In this document: one piece after another, positions 17,878 through 25,853 of the stretch
Layout: every line of letters starts with the position of its first letter
How positions within the stretch are numbered: position 1 is the first letter of the stretch
Source of the DNA: Bradyrhizobium sp. MOS003
GTDB lineage: Bacteria > Pseudomonadota > Alphaproteobacteria > Rhizobiales > Xanthobacteraceae
Assembly (NCBI RefSeq): GCF_003020125.1
Contig: NZ_PYFW01000016.1
Location: forward strand, 1 to 64,000
DNA: 64,000 nucleotides
Reading direction: 5' to 3'
Position numbers and translations under genes: made by a program
The notes under the pieces: generated by a model
The model's input: only the letters and a program-made list of their open reading frames with translations
What the model was told of the DNA's origin: nothing
Databases searched by the model: none

Positions 17878-18977
17878 TGCGCGCTACGTTCACCAGTCTC
17901 AAGCGTCTTCTGCTCGCGAGCATCGCGTTCGTGCTCGGTGCGGCCGGGCTCACTTTTTTCGTCGATCCCCTGCAGCTGTTCCGCCCCTCGCGCTCCGCGT
18001 TCTATTCCGACGACACGCGCGTGCAGAATGCCGGGCTGATCCGCAGCCAGTCGTTCGACACCGCCTTCATGGGCACCTCGCTCGCGATTCACTTCCGCCA
18101 GAGCGACATCGACCGTGCGCTCGGCGTTCGCTCGCTGAAGCTGGCGATGACCGGCTCCAACTCGCGACAGCAGGGCTTCGTGCTGGAGCAGGCGATCGCG
18201 CGCGGCGCAAGGCGTGTGATCTGGGAGATGGACGATTTCATCTTCGTCGATGCCGCCGACATCGAGGCCGATCCTTATCTCTCGGTCGATCTCTATCGCG
18301 GGACGGCAAAGGGCATCGCGTCCTATCTGTTCAGCGCCGCGATGGCGAAAGAGTCCCTGTTCGCACTGCTGCGTTCGGTCCCGCCGCTACAGGGGCCGCT
18401 GACCCGCGCGGCGCCGTATCTCCCCGTCAAGTTCGCGCTGGCTGATGTCGACGACATCTACGCGCTGCCTCGGGATTTCGACATTGCTCGCGAGTACAAT
18501 GCGAAGAAGGCGCTCGCCGCCTTTGCCTACATCACCAGCCCCGTGCGCAGCCGCTTTCTCGGCGAAGGCTATGGCTATGACGCCATGGTCAGGCATTTCG
18601 AGCGCGATGCCGTCGGCCTGATCGCGCGCTATCCGGACGTGACCTTCGACATCTACTTCCCGCCCTATTCGATCCTGCAGTTCGTCGCCATGCGCGATGC
18701 CTCGCCCGGGACGCTGAAGATCGTCACGGATCTGACAGCGGTCATCGCGCAGCGCCTGACGCAGCTTCCGAACGTCCGCCTGCACGATTTCCGCGCGATC
18801 AAGGCGGTGACGCATGATCTCGACAATTACGGCGACGTCATCCACCATTCGCCGGTGGTGGACGCGATGGTGCTGCAATGGCTGGCGAGCCGGGGGTATC
18901 GGGTCGATCCGAAGGCGCCGACGGCATCGCTGGAGGAGCTGAAGGCGCAGGTGGAAGCGTATCGCGTCGAGCACTGA
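17877..18977 (+). CDS. DltD/SGNH-like membrane-anchored partner of the MBOAT protein
   Basis: A 366-residue protein with one N-terminal membrane anchor (about 10-30) and a periplasmic domain. SGNH-hydrolase-like landmarks are visible: FMGTSLAIHF, with Ser68 as candidate nucleophile, and YGDVIHHSP, with Asp320 and His323 in the D-x-x-H spacing. This mirrors DltB-DltD and AlgI-AlgJ/X pairs, where the MBOAT protein supplies the acyl group and the SGNH-like partner helps transfer it. The ATG overlaps the MBOAT stop (TGATG). The specific substrate is unknown and sequence similarity to named families is only motif-level. Confidence 0.72.
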   Translation: MRATFTSLKRLLLASIAFVLGAAGLTFFVDPLQLFRPSRSAFYSDDTRVQNAGLIRSQSFDTAFMGTSLAIHFRQSDIDRALGVRSLKLAMTGSNSRQQGFVLEQAIARGARRVIWEMDDFIFVDAADIEADPYLSVDLYRGTAKGIASYLFSAAMAKESLFALLRSVPPLQGPLTRAAPYLPVKFALADVDDIYALPRDFDIAREYNAKKALAAFAYITSPVRSRFLGEGYGYDAMVRHFERDAVGLIARYPDVTFDIYFPPYSILQFVAMRDASPGTLKIVTDLTAVIAQRLTQLPNVRLHDFRAIKAVTHDLDNYGDVIHHSPVVDAMVLQWLASRGYRVDPKAPTASLEELKAQVEAYRVEH

Positions 18978-18978
18978 T

Positions 18979-19132
18979 CTTCCCCACTCCCCTTGCGGGA
19001 GAGGGTGGCTCGCCGCGAAGCGGCGAGACGGGTGAGGGTTCTCTCCGCGAGTCCATCTCGCAGTATGGATTGCGGAGACAACCCCTCATCCGGCGCTACG
19101 CGCCACCTTCTCCCACAAGGGGAGAAGGAAGA
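18979..19132. repeat. Large palindromic repeat (CTTCCCCACTCCCCTTGCGGG family)
   Basis: The left end, with CTCCCCTTGCGGGAGAGGGTGG, and the right end, with CCACCTTCTCCCACAAGGGGAG, are imperfect inverted repeats, with further inner pairs such as GGGTGAGGGTT and AACCCCTCATCC. It sits between the convergent SGNH-like and aminotransferase genes and could form a long cruciform or a transcript end. Confidence 0.7.
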
Positions 19133-19180
19133 AACAAGCCCTGCGTTCGCGGGGACGACGGCGGTGTTTGCGGCTTGCGC

Positions 19181-20368
19181 CTACGCCGCCACCTCGTCGC
19201 CGAGATACGCCACCGCTGCCTCCAGCCCGCCTTTGCCGTGCGGGATCTTCAGCGCGTTGAGGCCGATCTCGATCACCCCGAGCGTGCCCAGCAGCATCGG
19301 TGCGTTGATATGGCCCATATGGGCGATGCGGAAGGCCTGGCCCGAGAGGTCGCCGATGCCGGTGCCGAGCACGACGCCGCACTTCTCCTTGCAATAGCGC
19401 TGCAGGATTGCCGGATCGTGGCCGTTGCTCATCGTCACCGTGGTCACGGTGTTGGAGCGCTCGCTGGCCTCCGCCACGTTGAAGCCGAGCACCTGGCCTT
19501 CCGACCATGCGCCGACCGCGCGTCGCGTGGCTTCGCCGAGCAGGCTGTGGCGGCGGAAGGCGTTCTCCAGGCCTTCCTCGTGCAGCAGGTCGATCGCCTG
19601 GCGCAAAGCGAACAAGAGATGCACCGGCGCGGTGCCGGCATATTTGCGATAATGCTCGCTGCCCTCGCGCTCGCTCCAGCTCCAATAGGGCGTCGACATG
19701 TTCGCCTTCTTGTGCACCTCGAGCGCACGCGCATTGGCGGCGACGAAGCCGAGGCCGGGCGGCGTCATCAGGCCCTTCTGCGAGCCGGACATCGCGACGT
19801 CGATGCCCCATTTGTCCATTTCAAATGTCATGCAACCGAGCGAGGCAACGGTGTCGACCATGTACAGCGCCGGATGGCCGGCCGCCTTGATCGCCTTGCC
19901 GATCGCCTCGATGTCGTTCTGCACGCCCGAGGCGGTGTCGACCTGGACCACGACGACGGCCTTGATGGTGTGCTCCTTGTCGCGGCGCAGGCGCTCCTCG
20001 ACCTCGCTTGGCCGGACCGCGCGGCGCCAGTCGCCCTTGAGCACCTCGACCTCGGCGCCCATCAGCGCTGCCGCATTGCCCCAGCCGATCGCAAAGCGCC
20101 CGCTCTCCAGCACCAGCACCTTGTCGCCGCGCGACAGCACGTTGCTGAGCGCCGCTTCCCAGGCGCCGTGACCGTTGGCGATGTAGATGTAGGACTTGCC
20201 CTTGGTCGCAAACAGTTTCGAGATGTCGCTGAGCAGGCTCTCGGTCAGATCGGTCATCTGCTTGGAATAGATGTCGATCGCCGGACGGTGCATTGCCCGC
20301 AGCACTTCGTCGGGCATCGTGGTGGGCCCGGGGATGGCCAGAAATTCCCGGCCCGCGCGAACGGTCAT
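19181..20368 (-). CDS. Serine/alanine-glyoxylate aminotransferase
   Basis: A 395-residue class V, PLP-dependent aminotransferase. It begins VRAGREFLAIPGPTTMPDEVLRAM, a family hallmark. The PLP Lys is Lys198 in SGSQKGLM, and the Asp contacting the cofactor lies in VDTVASLGC. The expected reaction moves the amino group of serine or alanine to glyoxylate, giving hydroxypyruvate or pyruvate plus glycine, as in the serine cycle or photorespiration-like glyoxylate use. Serine versus alanine preference cannot be read reliably. No other glyoxylate genes are adjacent. Confidence 0.92.
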   Translation of the reverse strand: MTVRAGREFLAIPGPTTMPDEVLRAMHRPAIDIYSKQMTDLTESLLSDISKLFATKGKSYIYIANGHGAWEAALSNVLSRGDKVLVLESGRFAIGWGNAAALMGAEVEVLKGDWRRAVRPSEVEERLRRDKEHTIKAVVVVQVDTASGVQNDIEAIGKAIKAAGHPALYMVDTVASLGCMTFEMDKWGIDVAMSGSQKGLMTPPGLGFVAANARALEVHKKANMSTPYWSWSEREGSEHYRKYAGTAPVHLLFALRQAIDLLHEEGLENAFRRHSLLGEATRRAVGAWSEGQVLGFNVAEASERSNTVTTVTMSNGHDPAILQRYCKEKCGVVLGTGIGDLSGQAFRIAHMGHINAPMLLGTLGVIEIGLNALKIPHGKGGLEAAVAYLGDEVAA

Positions 20369-20467
20369 TGCTTTTGGTCCTTATTGCTTGAGAGCGGACT
20401 GGTGGGTCGTTGATTCACTTTTACGCGGGGCGATGGCCTTGGAAAAGCGTCCAAAATGCAGGTCTGG

Positions 20468-21193
20468 TTATCGCTTGGTCTCGCGGCAGCCGGCGGCTTC
20501 CGCCTCCTCGACCGAGCAGAACCAGCGGGTGCCCTTGCTGATCTTCATCTTGATCTGGGTGTACCAGCGGCTGGTCGGCTGGTGAAAGATGCACTCTCCG
20601 GCGCTGTTGACGTTGCCCTTGATGGTGCAGTCCGGGGAGGGCGCCACCGGTCCCGAGGCCGAGGCGAGCAGCACCGCATGCGCCCCGTCGGGTGGCTTGG
20701 TCGCGCCCAGGATGTGAGTCTTCTTGTTGCGGACGCGCCAGTCCCAGGGCGCGATGAAGGCGCCCTGCCACATTCCGGCTTTTGCCTCGCGCGCAGCCGC
20801 CTCGTCGGACTCGTAGTCCTTGGAGATGCGGGTGTAGGCCAGCGCCCAGCCGCCGCGCACCAGCCATTTCTGGACGTCCTCGCCGCCGACCTCGCAGCGC
20901 GCCACGGTGCGGCCGCGCCGGTCGATCGAGCGGGTGTGGCAGACCCAGCTCTTGCCGTCGGCGTATTTGGCGAGCTCGTCGCGCGCCGCGATACCGCAGG
21001 TCCAGCGCTCGGTCTTGTTGTTGAGGCAGAGCTGGTCGACCGCGGGCGCGTCGATGCCGCCGAGGCGGATTCGCGTGTTGCCGATCACGACGGCATCGCC
21101 GGAGCGGACTTTTGCCGTGCCGGTGATGTCGGCGGCCTCGGCCAGCGAAGGCAGAGCGAGGAAAGACAGCGCAATCAGGACTTTTCGCAACAT
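20468..21193 (-). CDS. Exported thermonuclease (SNase)-like protein
   Basis: A 241-residue protein with a signal peptide (1-20, ending LAEA). The SNase-type OB fold spans about 22-140: TAKVRSGDAVVIG, IRLGGIDAP and DRRGRTVARCEVGG. The second catalytic Arg (in GRTVAR) is present, but Ala51 replaces the Glu that normally follows IDAP, so nuclease activity is doubtful. Six or more cysteines suggest disulphides. The last 55 residues form a Cys- and Trp-rich module (SRWYTQIKMKISKGTRWFCS) commonly found behind SNase domains in rhizobia. It starts 172 bases after a palindromic repeat and has no functional neighbours. Confidence 0.8.
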   Translation of the reverse strand: MLRKVLIALSFLALPSLAEAADITGTAKVRSGDAVVIGNTRIRLGGIDAPAVDQLCLNNKTERWTCGIAARDELAKYADGKSWVCHTRSIDRRGRTVARCEVGGEDVQKWLVRGGWALAYTRISKDYESDEAAAREAKAGMWQGAFIAPWDWRVRNKKTHILGATKPPDGAHAVLLASASGPVAPSPDCTIKGNVNSAGECIFHQPTSRWYTQIKMKISKGTRWFCSVEEAEAAGCRETKR

Positions 21194-21319
21194 GCCGGCC
21201 CGTATGTTCAGGACAATTTCGATAGATCGCGCAATTGTGGTCGGCTTTTGGCCTGTCGGCCAGCTTATGCCTCACAGAGAGGCTTTCAACTTCCCGTCAT
21301 TGATCGGCATCGGCCTCTC

Positions 21320-21472
21320 GTCTCGTGTCCCGGACGCGGTGCTGCTTGCAGCGCCGCTCCGCAGAGCCGGGCCCCAGAAACTCGCGGACACAATTCTTGG
21401 CGGCCTGGGCCCCGGCTCGGCAGCGCACCGCTGAAGAAGCGCTGCGCTGCGTCCGGGGCACGAGACCATCTC
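21320..21472. repeat. Palindromic interspersed repeat (GTGTCCCGGACGC family)
   Basis: Begins CGTGTCCCGGACGCGGTGC and ends GCGTCCGGGGCACGAGAC, so the outer ends pair, with inner inverted blocks AGAGCCGGGCCCC and GGGCCCCGGCTC. It lies at the 3' end of the unknown 575-residue gene. A shorter relative may be present at 24501-24550. Confidence 0.65.
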
Positions 21473-23198
21473 ACCCCCGCGCCATCGCCCGCTTCGCCAA
21501 TGCCAGCCCCATCAGCACGAACGCCGACGTCACCTCGGAACCGCCCACCAAGATCCGCGTCGGCGTCTTCATCTTGTTCCACTCATAGGCGCGGAACGGT
21601 CCGCGGCGGCCGCCCTCGCCGATGGCGCCGACGATCACGTTCAGCGCCGGTGCAAAGGCGCGCGGGTCGGCGCCGAGATGGCCGAGCGCGATCAGCGCCA
21701 GCGCCGCGTCGAACACGTTCATTTCCGCCGCCATCAGCTCGCCCTTGACGTAGGACAGCACGCGATGGCGGATGAAGTCGAAATCGCCGTTCGGGTCGAT
21801 CGCGGCCTGCGCCGCCAGCGGCAGCGCCAGGAAGGCCGCATAGCAGCGGCCGAAATAGGCGCTGTAGAGCTCCGGCAGGTAATAGATGTGCGAGCGCGGA
21901 TTGGCGAAGGCACCGCTCGCCGCCAGCCGCTTCTGGAAGCCGATGATACGGTGCACGGTGGCGAGCCGCGCCGGCGTCTCCAGGATTTTCCAGCGCGCCA
22001 AATTGCGGAAGCTCACCTCGAGAATGTCGAGATTGAGCGTCGGATCGAGATCGTTGCCGTAGGGACGCTCGCCCTTGAGGTTGTCGATCCAGGTCGCGAC
22101 GCCGCCCTCGTAGTCGATATTGTCGTTGAGCGGCACGGTCACGCGCGGTTCGTTGACGCCGGCACGCACCTGGTAGCCGGCGTAGAAATCCAGCAGCGGC
22201 TGATCGATGATCGGATCGGTGCAGCCGGCCTGCGTCGCGGCCGAGATCGAGCAGGCCGTGGTGTCGCAATCCGGCACGTATATGCCGAAGCCGAGGTCCT
22301 GCTTGATCTGCGCGAAGTAGCGCGAAAAGCGCGGATGCGGCGGCGGCGCCAGCGCGGTGACGACGTTGAAGCGCGCGCCGTCGATGCCCTCGACCTCCTC
22401 GCGGCTGGTGTTGACGCAGAAATCCACCATGTCGGCGATGGCCCGCTCGGCCGCGATCTTGTCGGCCGGCGAGGCGAGCCCGGTCTCGCCATAGCTCAGC
22501 AGCGCTTCGATGAAGAACGCATCGTAATAGGCCGAGCGGTGCCGGATCTGCACCGGCTCCCACATCGGCTCGGCGATCCCGCGCCAGGGCGGATTGACCA
22601 CGGCATGCGCGGGCGAGCGCGCGATGAAGACACGGGCAAGGTTGAACAGCAGCGAGGAATTCTTGTAGCCGCGGGCGTTCAGCCCCGTGAGCGCCATGAT
22701 CAGCTCGCGGCCGCGGAAATCCGGATCGCCGATCAGGTTGAAGGCGGCGTAGGTCGGAAGGAAGCCGTTCTTGCGGTAGGAACCGAGCAGATGCTGCGCG
22801 CAGTCGCGGATCACGCCGTCGATCTGCGCCTCGGGCGGCGCCGAGCCCGTGAACATCGCCGGCGGCGGCTTGGGATGGTCGAGCGCAATGCTGTCGACGA
22901 GGTCGGCGACCGGCTGGCCGACCGCGGCCCAATCGGGCTCGGACTCGTCGCGGGCGCGCACCAGTGCCTGGCGCAGCGCCGTCAGCCTGGCCTCGTCGCG
23001 CAGCTCGGGCAGTCCGGCCCGCCGCAGCAGCACCCGCAGCGCGGGATTGCCGAGCGCGGTCTTGTAGAATTTGGCCAGATGCGGATCGCCGCTGGCCCGG
23101 CCCGATAATACGGGATCGCACACATCGTAAAGCGAGGGGCCGTCCTTCGGCGCCAGCAGCGCCCGGCAGGCGGCGCCGGCAAAATAATGGAAGCTCAT
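21471..23198 (-). CDS. Uncharacterised 575-residue protein
   Basis: Not recognised. The frame is open from a GTG at 23219, but ATG 23198 has CAGG seven bases upstream and is preferred. It begins MSFHYFAGAACRALLAPKDG and is rich in helical segments with aromatic pairs (RHRSAYYDAFFIEALLSYGETG, YYLPELYSAYFGRCYAAFLAL), which looks like an alpha/alpha-barrel or toroid. It has no signal peptide and no clear membrane span. A Cys-rich patch is DCDTTACSISAATQAGCTD. Upstream, 120 bases before the start, is a perfect CRP-type palindrome shared with the divergent pseudo-caspase gene. I propose no function. Confidence 0.6.
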   Translation of the reverse strand: MSFHYFAGAACRALLAPKDGPSLYDVCDPVLSGRASGDPHLAKFYKTALGNPALRVLLRRAGLPELRDEARLTALRQALVRARDESEPDWAAVGQPVADLVDSIALDHPKPPPAMFTGSAPPEAQIDGVIRDCAQHLLGSYRKNGFLPTYAAFNLIGDPDFRGRELIMALTGLNARGYKNSSLLFNLARVFIARSPAHAVVNPPWRGIAEPMWEPVQIRHRSAYYDAFFIEALLSYGETGLASPADKIAAERAIADMVDFCVNTSREEVEGIDGARFNVVTALAPPPHPRFSRYFAQIKQDLGFGIYVPDCDTTACSISAATQAGCTDPIIDQPLLDFYAGYQVRAGVNEPRVTVPLNDNIDYEGGVATWIDNLKGERPYGNDLDPTLNLDILEVSFRNLARWKILETPARLATVHRIIGFQKRLAASGAFANPRSHIYYLPELYSAYFGRCYAAFLALPLAAQAAIDPNGDFDFIRHRVLSYVKGELMAAEMNVFDAALALIALGHLGADPRAFAPALNVIVGAIGEGGRRGPFRAYEWNKMKTPTRILVGGSEVTSAFVLMGLALAKRAMARG

Positions 23199-23627
23199 GA
23201 AATACCTGGTCGCGGGCACTTTGGCGGGTCTTGGCCGGGGGCCCCAAGCGCGCTCCAGCCACGCGCCACCCCCAGCAAGTCGTTGAAAAAGCTACCCGGA
23301 TTCGCAGGAAATACAAATGTGATGAAAATCACAGAAAAAGCCGGCATGAGGGCTGCATGATGAGCCCCCGGAAGGCTACGGAGAAGCCAGAAAATCCAGA
23401 AAATTGGCGGAGAAATTAAGTAACATTATCAGTGGCTTAGCTCAAATTTTGGGCAATCTATTGCCCGCCACCCCATATCCGGTTAAAGGTTTGTTTGGTG
23501 CGGCGCCGCAAATTGCGCGCAATTCGGGGGCACATCCCCGGCCAATCCCTCAAACCTAAAGACGCTATCGCGCTACTCAAACAGTGTGCGCGCGCTTGGC
23601 TGGTCTTTGGCACAGGAACGAACCGAG
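23199..23627. other. Divergent intergenic region, AT-richer than surroundings
   Basis: These 429 bases separate the unknown 575-residue gene (minus) from the pseudo-caspase gene (plus). About 23300-23470 is clearly richer in A and T than the window as a whole. It holds a perfect CRP-type site at 23318-23333. No credible gene, RNA or repeat was found in the rest. Confidence 0.6.
23318..23333. promoter_or_regulatory. Perfect CRP-type palindrome
   Basis: TGTGATGAAAATCACA fits TGTGA-N6-TCACA at all ten defined positions. It is 120 bases before the ATG of the minus-strand gene at 23198 and 295 bases before the pseudo-caspase ATG at 23628. The Crp/Fnr protein encoded at 49592-50266 has the residues expected to read this sequence. 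Confidence 0.6.
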
Positions 23628-24476
23628 ATGAATGTAAAGCAGCTCGACCTTTCCCGACGCACCATCGCGTTGGCTGCTGCCCTGATCGGCACGGTCTCGC
23701 TGGTGATCGGCGCCCATGCTGCTCTCAACATGCGCGCGATCGATGCTGCCAAGGCCGTCTCCACCGACCAGATCACCGGCTCGATCGGCCAGACCTCGCG
23801 CCTCGCGCTGGTCATCGGCAATGGACATTATCCCGACGCCAGCGCGCCGCTGACGCAGTCGATCAACGACGCCCGCGCGCTGTCCTCGTCGCTGCGCAAG
23901 AACGGTTTCGATGTCGACATGGTGGAAGACGCGACCAAGGACGACATGGTCCGCGCCGTCAACCGCCTGAAGTCCCGGATCAAGCGCGACACCGTCGTCA
24001 TGCTGTTCTTCGGCGGCTACGGCGTGCAGGCCGGACGCGAGAGCTACATGCTCCCGGTCGATGCCGTAATCTGGAAGGAAAGCGACGTCCGCCGCCAGGG
24101 CGTCTCGATCGATGGCGTGATCGACATGATGAAGGAGCAGGGCGCCAAGGCCAAGCTCGTCGTCGTCGACGCCTCCCGCCGTAACCCTTACGAGCGCCGC
24201 TTCCGCTCCTACAGCCACGGCCTCGCGCCGATCAACGCGGCCGACAACGCGCTGATCCTGTCCTCGGCCTCGCCCGGCAAGGTCGTCGACGACGGCAAGG
24301 GGGAGCACAGCGTGCTGGTCAGCGAGTTCCTGAACAACCTCAGTGCGAAGGGCAGCGCCGAGAGCGTCTTCAACAAGACCCGCGTCGCCATCTCCCGCGC
24401 CAGCGAAGGCGATCAGGTCCCGACGGTGTCCTCCTCGCTGCTCGAAGACGTCCATTTCGACGCAGCCGGCGGCTAG
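23628..24476 (+). CDS. Membrane-anchored caspase-fold protein lacking the catalytic dyad
   Basis: A 282-residue protein: one N-terminal membrane anchor (about 12-32), then a caspase/metacaspase p20-like domain from SRLALVIGNGHYPDA (58) to about 245. The position normally holding the catalytic His in SGHG is Tyr131 (FFGGYGVQ). The position of the catalytic Cys in DACR is Ser183 (VVDASRRNP). It is therefore unlikely to be a protease and may bind or scaffold. The ATG at 23628 is internal to a longer open frame but gives the natural anchor start. A close paralogue with TPR repeats is encoded at 55473-56996; the two share SYMLP-DA-IW-ESDVRR and DASRRNP-ERRFRS. Confidence 0.85.
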   Translation: MNVKQLDLSRRTIALAAALIGTVSLVIGAHAALNMRAIDAAKAVSTDQITGSIGQTSRLALVIGNGHYPDASAPLTQSINDARALSSSLRKNGFDVDMVEDATKDDMVRAVNRLKSRIKRDTVVMLFFGGYGVQAGRESYMLPVDAVIWKESDVRRQGVSIDGVIDMMKEQGAKAKLVVVDASRRNPYERRFRSYSHGLAPINAADNALILSSASPGKVVDDGKGEHSVLVSEFLNNLSAKGSAESVFNKTRVAISRASEGDQVPTVSSSLLEDVHFDAAGG

Positions 24477-24500
24477 TTCTTTATCAGATTTGCGATCTCC

Positions 24501-24550
24501 CGTGCCCCGGACGCGGCGCATCATGCAATGATGCGACGCTGAGCCGGGGC
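24501..24550. repeat. Short palindromic repeat (CGTGCCCCGGACGC family)
   Basis: CGTGCCCCGGACGC at the left and CGCTGAGCCGGGGC at the right, with an inner GCATCAT-TGATGC pairing, form an imperfect hairpin 25 bases after the pseudo-caspase stop codon. It may serve as a terminator. It resembles the ends of the element at 21320-21472. Confidence 0.45.
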
Positions 24551-24580
24551 CGAGTTTTTAGGGCGCTCTGCCTCTCCATC

Positions 24581-24665
24581 GTCATTGCGAGGAGCTCTGG
24601 CGACGAAGCAATCCAGAATTTCTCCGCGGAGAGACTCTGGATTGCTTCGCTTCGCTCGCAATGAC
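24581..24665. repeat. Palindromic interspersed repeat (GTCATTGCGAGGAGC family)
   Basis: Begins GTCATTGCGAGGAGCTCTGG and ends TTCGCTCGCAATGAC, with inner AAGCAATCCAGA and TCTGGATTGCTTCG exactly inverted. It fills the gap between the convergent pseudo-caspase and HlyD-type adaptor genes. Confidence 0.75.
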
Positions 24666-24676
24666 GATTGTGGCTC

Positions 24677-25564
24677 CTACTTCGCCGCTTCCGCAGCCAT
24701 CACCGGGCGCACCGGGTCGCCTTCGCGCAGCAGCGCACCGGCGCGGGCGACGACGACATCGCCGTCGTTGAGGCCGTCGCGGACCTCGATATTGCCGCCC
24801 GACATCAATCCGACCTCGACACGCTTGGTCTCGACCCGGTTGCGGCGGATCACCTGCACCACGGTGCCGGCGGATGAATATTGCACGGCGGTCAGCGGCA
24901 CCGCGACGTTGCAGCTCTGCCCGGTCTTGATCAGCGCACGCCCGCTCGCCTTCAGCAGCAGCCGCTTCTGCGAGGAGATGCCGATATAGACCATGCCCTG
25001 CTGGATGTTCGGCTCGACGGTCGGGCCGATGCGGCGCACCTTGCCGTCGATGTCGCCGGCGCCTGCGATCCGCACGGTTGCCGGCTGATTGACAGCGAGC
25101 TTGCGCATGTCGCTGGTCGCCACCAGGCCGATGAGATCGTATTCGCTGCGCGCCACGATCGTGAACAGGGCCTCGCCCTTGGCCGAGGCGAAATTGCCGA
25201 TCTGGGCGGTCGACGTCGCGATCACGCCCGCCACCGGCGCGGCGATCTGCAGCGTGCCACCCTCGGGAAGCGCCAGCCGCGCCAGCACCTGGCCGGCGGT
25301 GGTGGTGTCGCCAGCTTCCGCCAGCACCTCGGTAACCTTCAGGCCCGGACGTTCGGGCCGCACCGACGTCTCCTCCCGCGCGATGATCGTGCCGGTGGCC
25401 TCGACGATGTCGGAGAAGCAGGATTTTGCGACCTTCAGCACCGTGACCGCCGGCCCCTTGGGCGCGTCTTCATCGGCTCCGGCCGGAGAGGGACCGAGGA
25501 TGACCATACCGGCGATGGCGGCGGGACACAGGCTTCGAGCAACGGCGCGGGGCAAAAGACGCAT
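24677..25564 (-). CDS. Orphan RND-type periplasmic adaptor (HlyD/MFP family)
   Basis: About 295 residues from the ATG at 25564, which gives a signal peptide (MRLLPRAVARSL...SPAGADED). The rest is a compact membrane-fusion protein: a lipoyl/barrel-sandwich hybrid around RPGLKVTEVLAEAGDTTTAGQVLA and IAAPVAGVIATS, then beta-barrel and membrane-proximal domains ending LMSGGNIEVRDGLNDGDVVVARAGALLREGD. It is clearly a paralogue of the adaptor at 53547-54476 (both start the core with CFSD and end with DGD), but no pump gene lies next to it here. It may work with a pump encoded elsewhere or with the one at 50413-53547. Confidence 0.83.
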   Translation of the reverse strand: MRLLPRAVARSLCPAAIAGMVILGPSPAGADEDAPKGPAVTVLKVAKSCFSDIVEATGTIIAREETSVRPERPGLKVTEVLAEAGDTTTAGQVLARLALPEGGTLQIAAPVAGVIATSTAQIGNFASAKGEALFTIVARSEYDLIGLVATSDMRKLAVNQPATVRIAGAGDIDGKVRRIGPTVEPNIQQGMVYIGISSQKRLLLKASGRALIKTGQSCNVAVPLTAVQYSSAGTVVQVIRRNRVETKRVEVGLMSGGNIEVRDGLNDGDVVVARAGALLREGDPVRPVMAAEAAK

Positions 25565-25853
25565 CGGAAATTCCACGGGGGCTATGCCTCCAATCGATAG
25601 CAGATGGCAGGACTGCGGACTATGGCAGCGTTGCCCCAGAAAGGAAGGCCACACCATCTCAGGCCGTCGCAGCAAGTCTTTGATTAGTCGCGCGATTGGA
25701 GAACAGGTTCGCCTTTCTCTCGCAGCGCACCGCGGCCAGCTCTACTCCCAAAGTGCCGCAGCTCACGATCTTCTCATCTGGCCGGGCCGCCTGTATGGAA
25801 CTAGGATCAGGATGACGCGGCATCGCGGTCGCACAACCCTTGGTCGTGGCGAG

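Noticed and set aside
23608..23625. TGGCAC similar to a sigma-54 -24 element before the pseudo-caspase gene
   Set aside because: The matching -12 TTGC element at the right spacing is absent.
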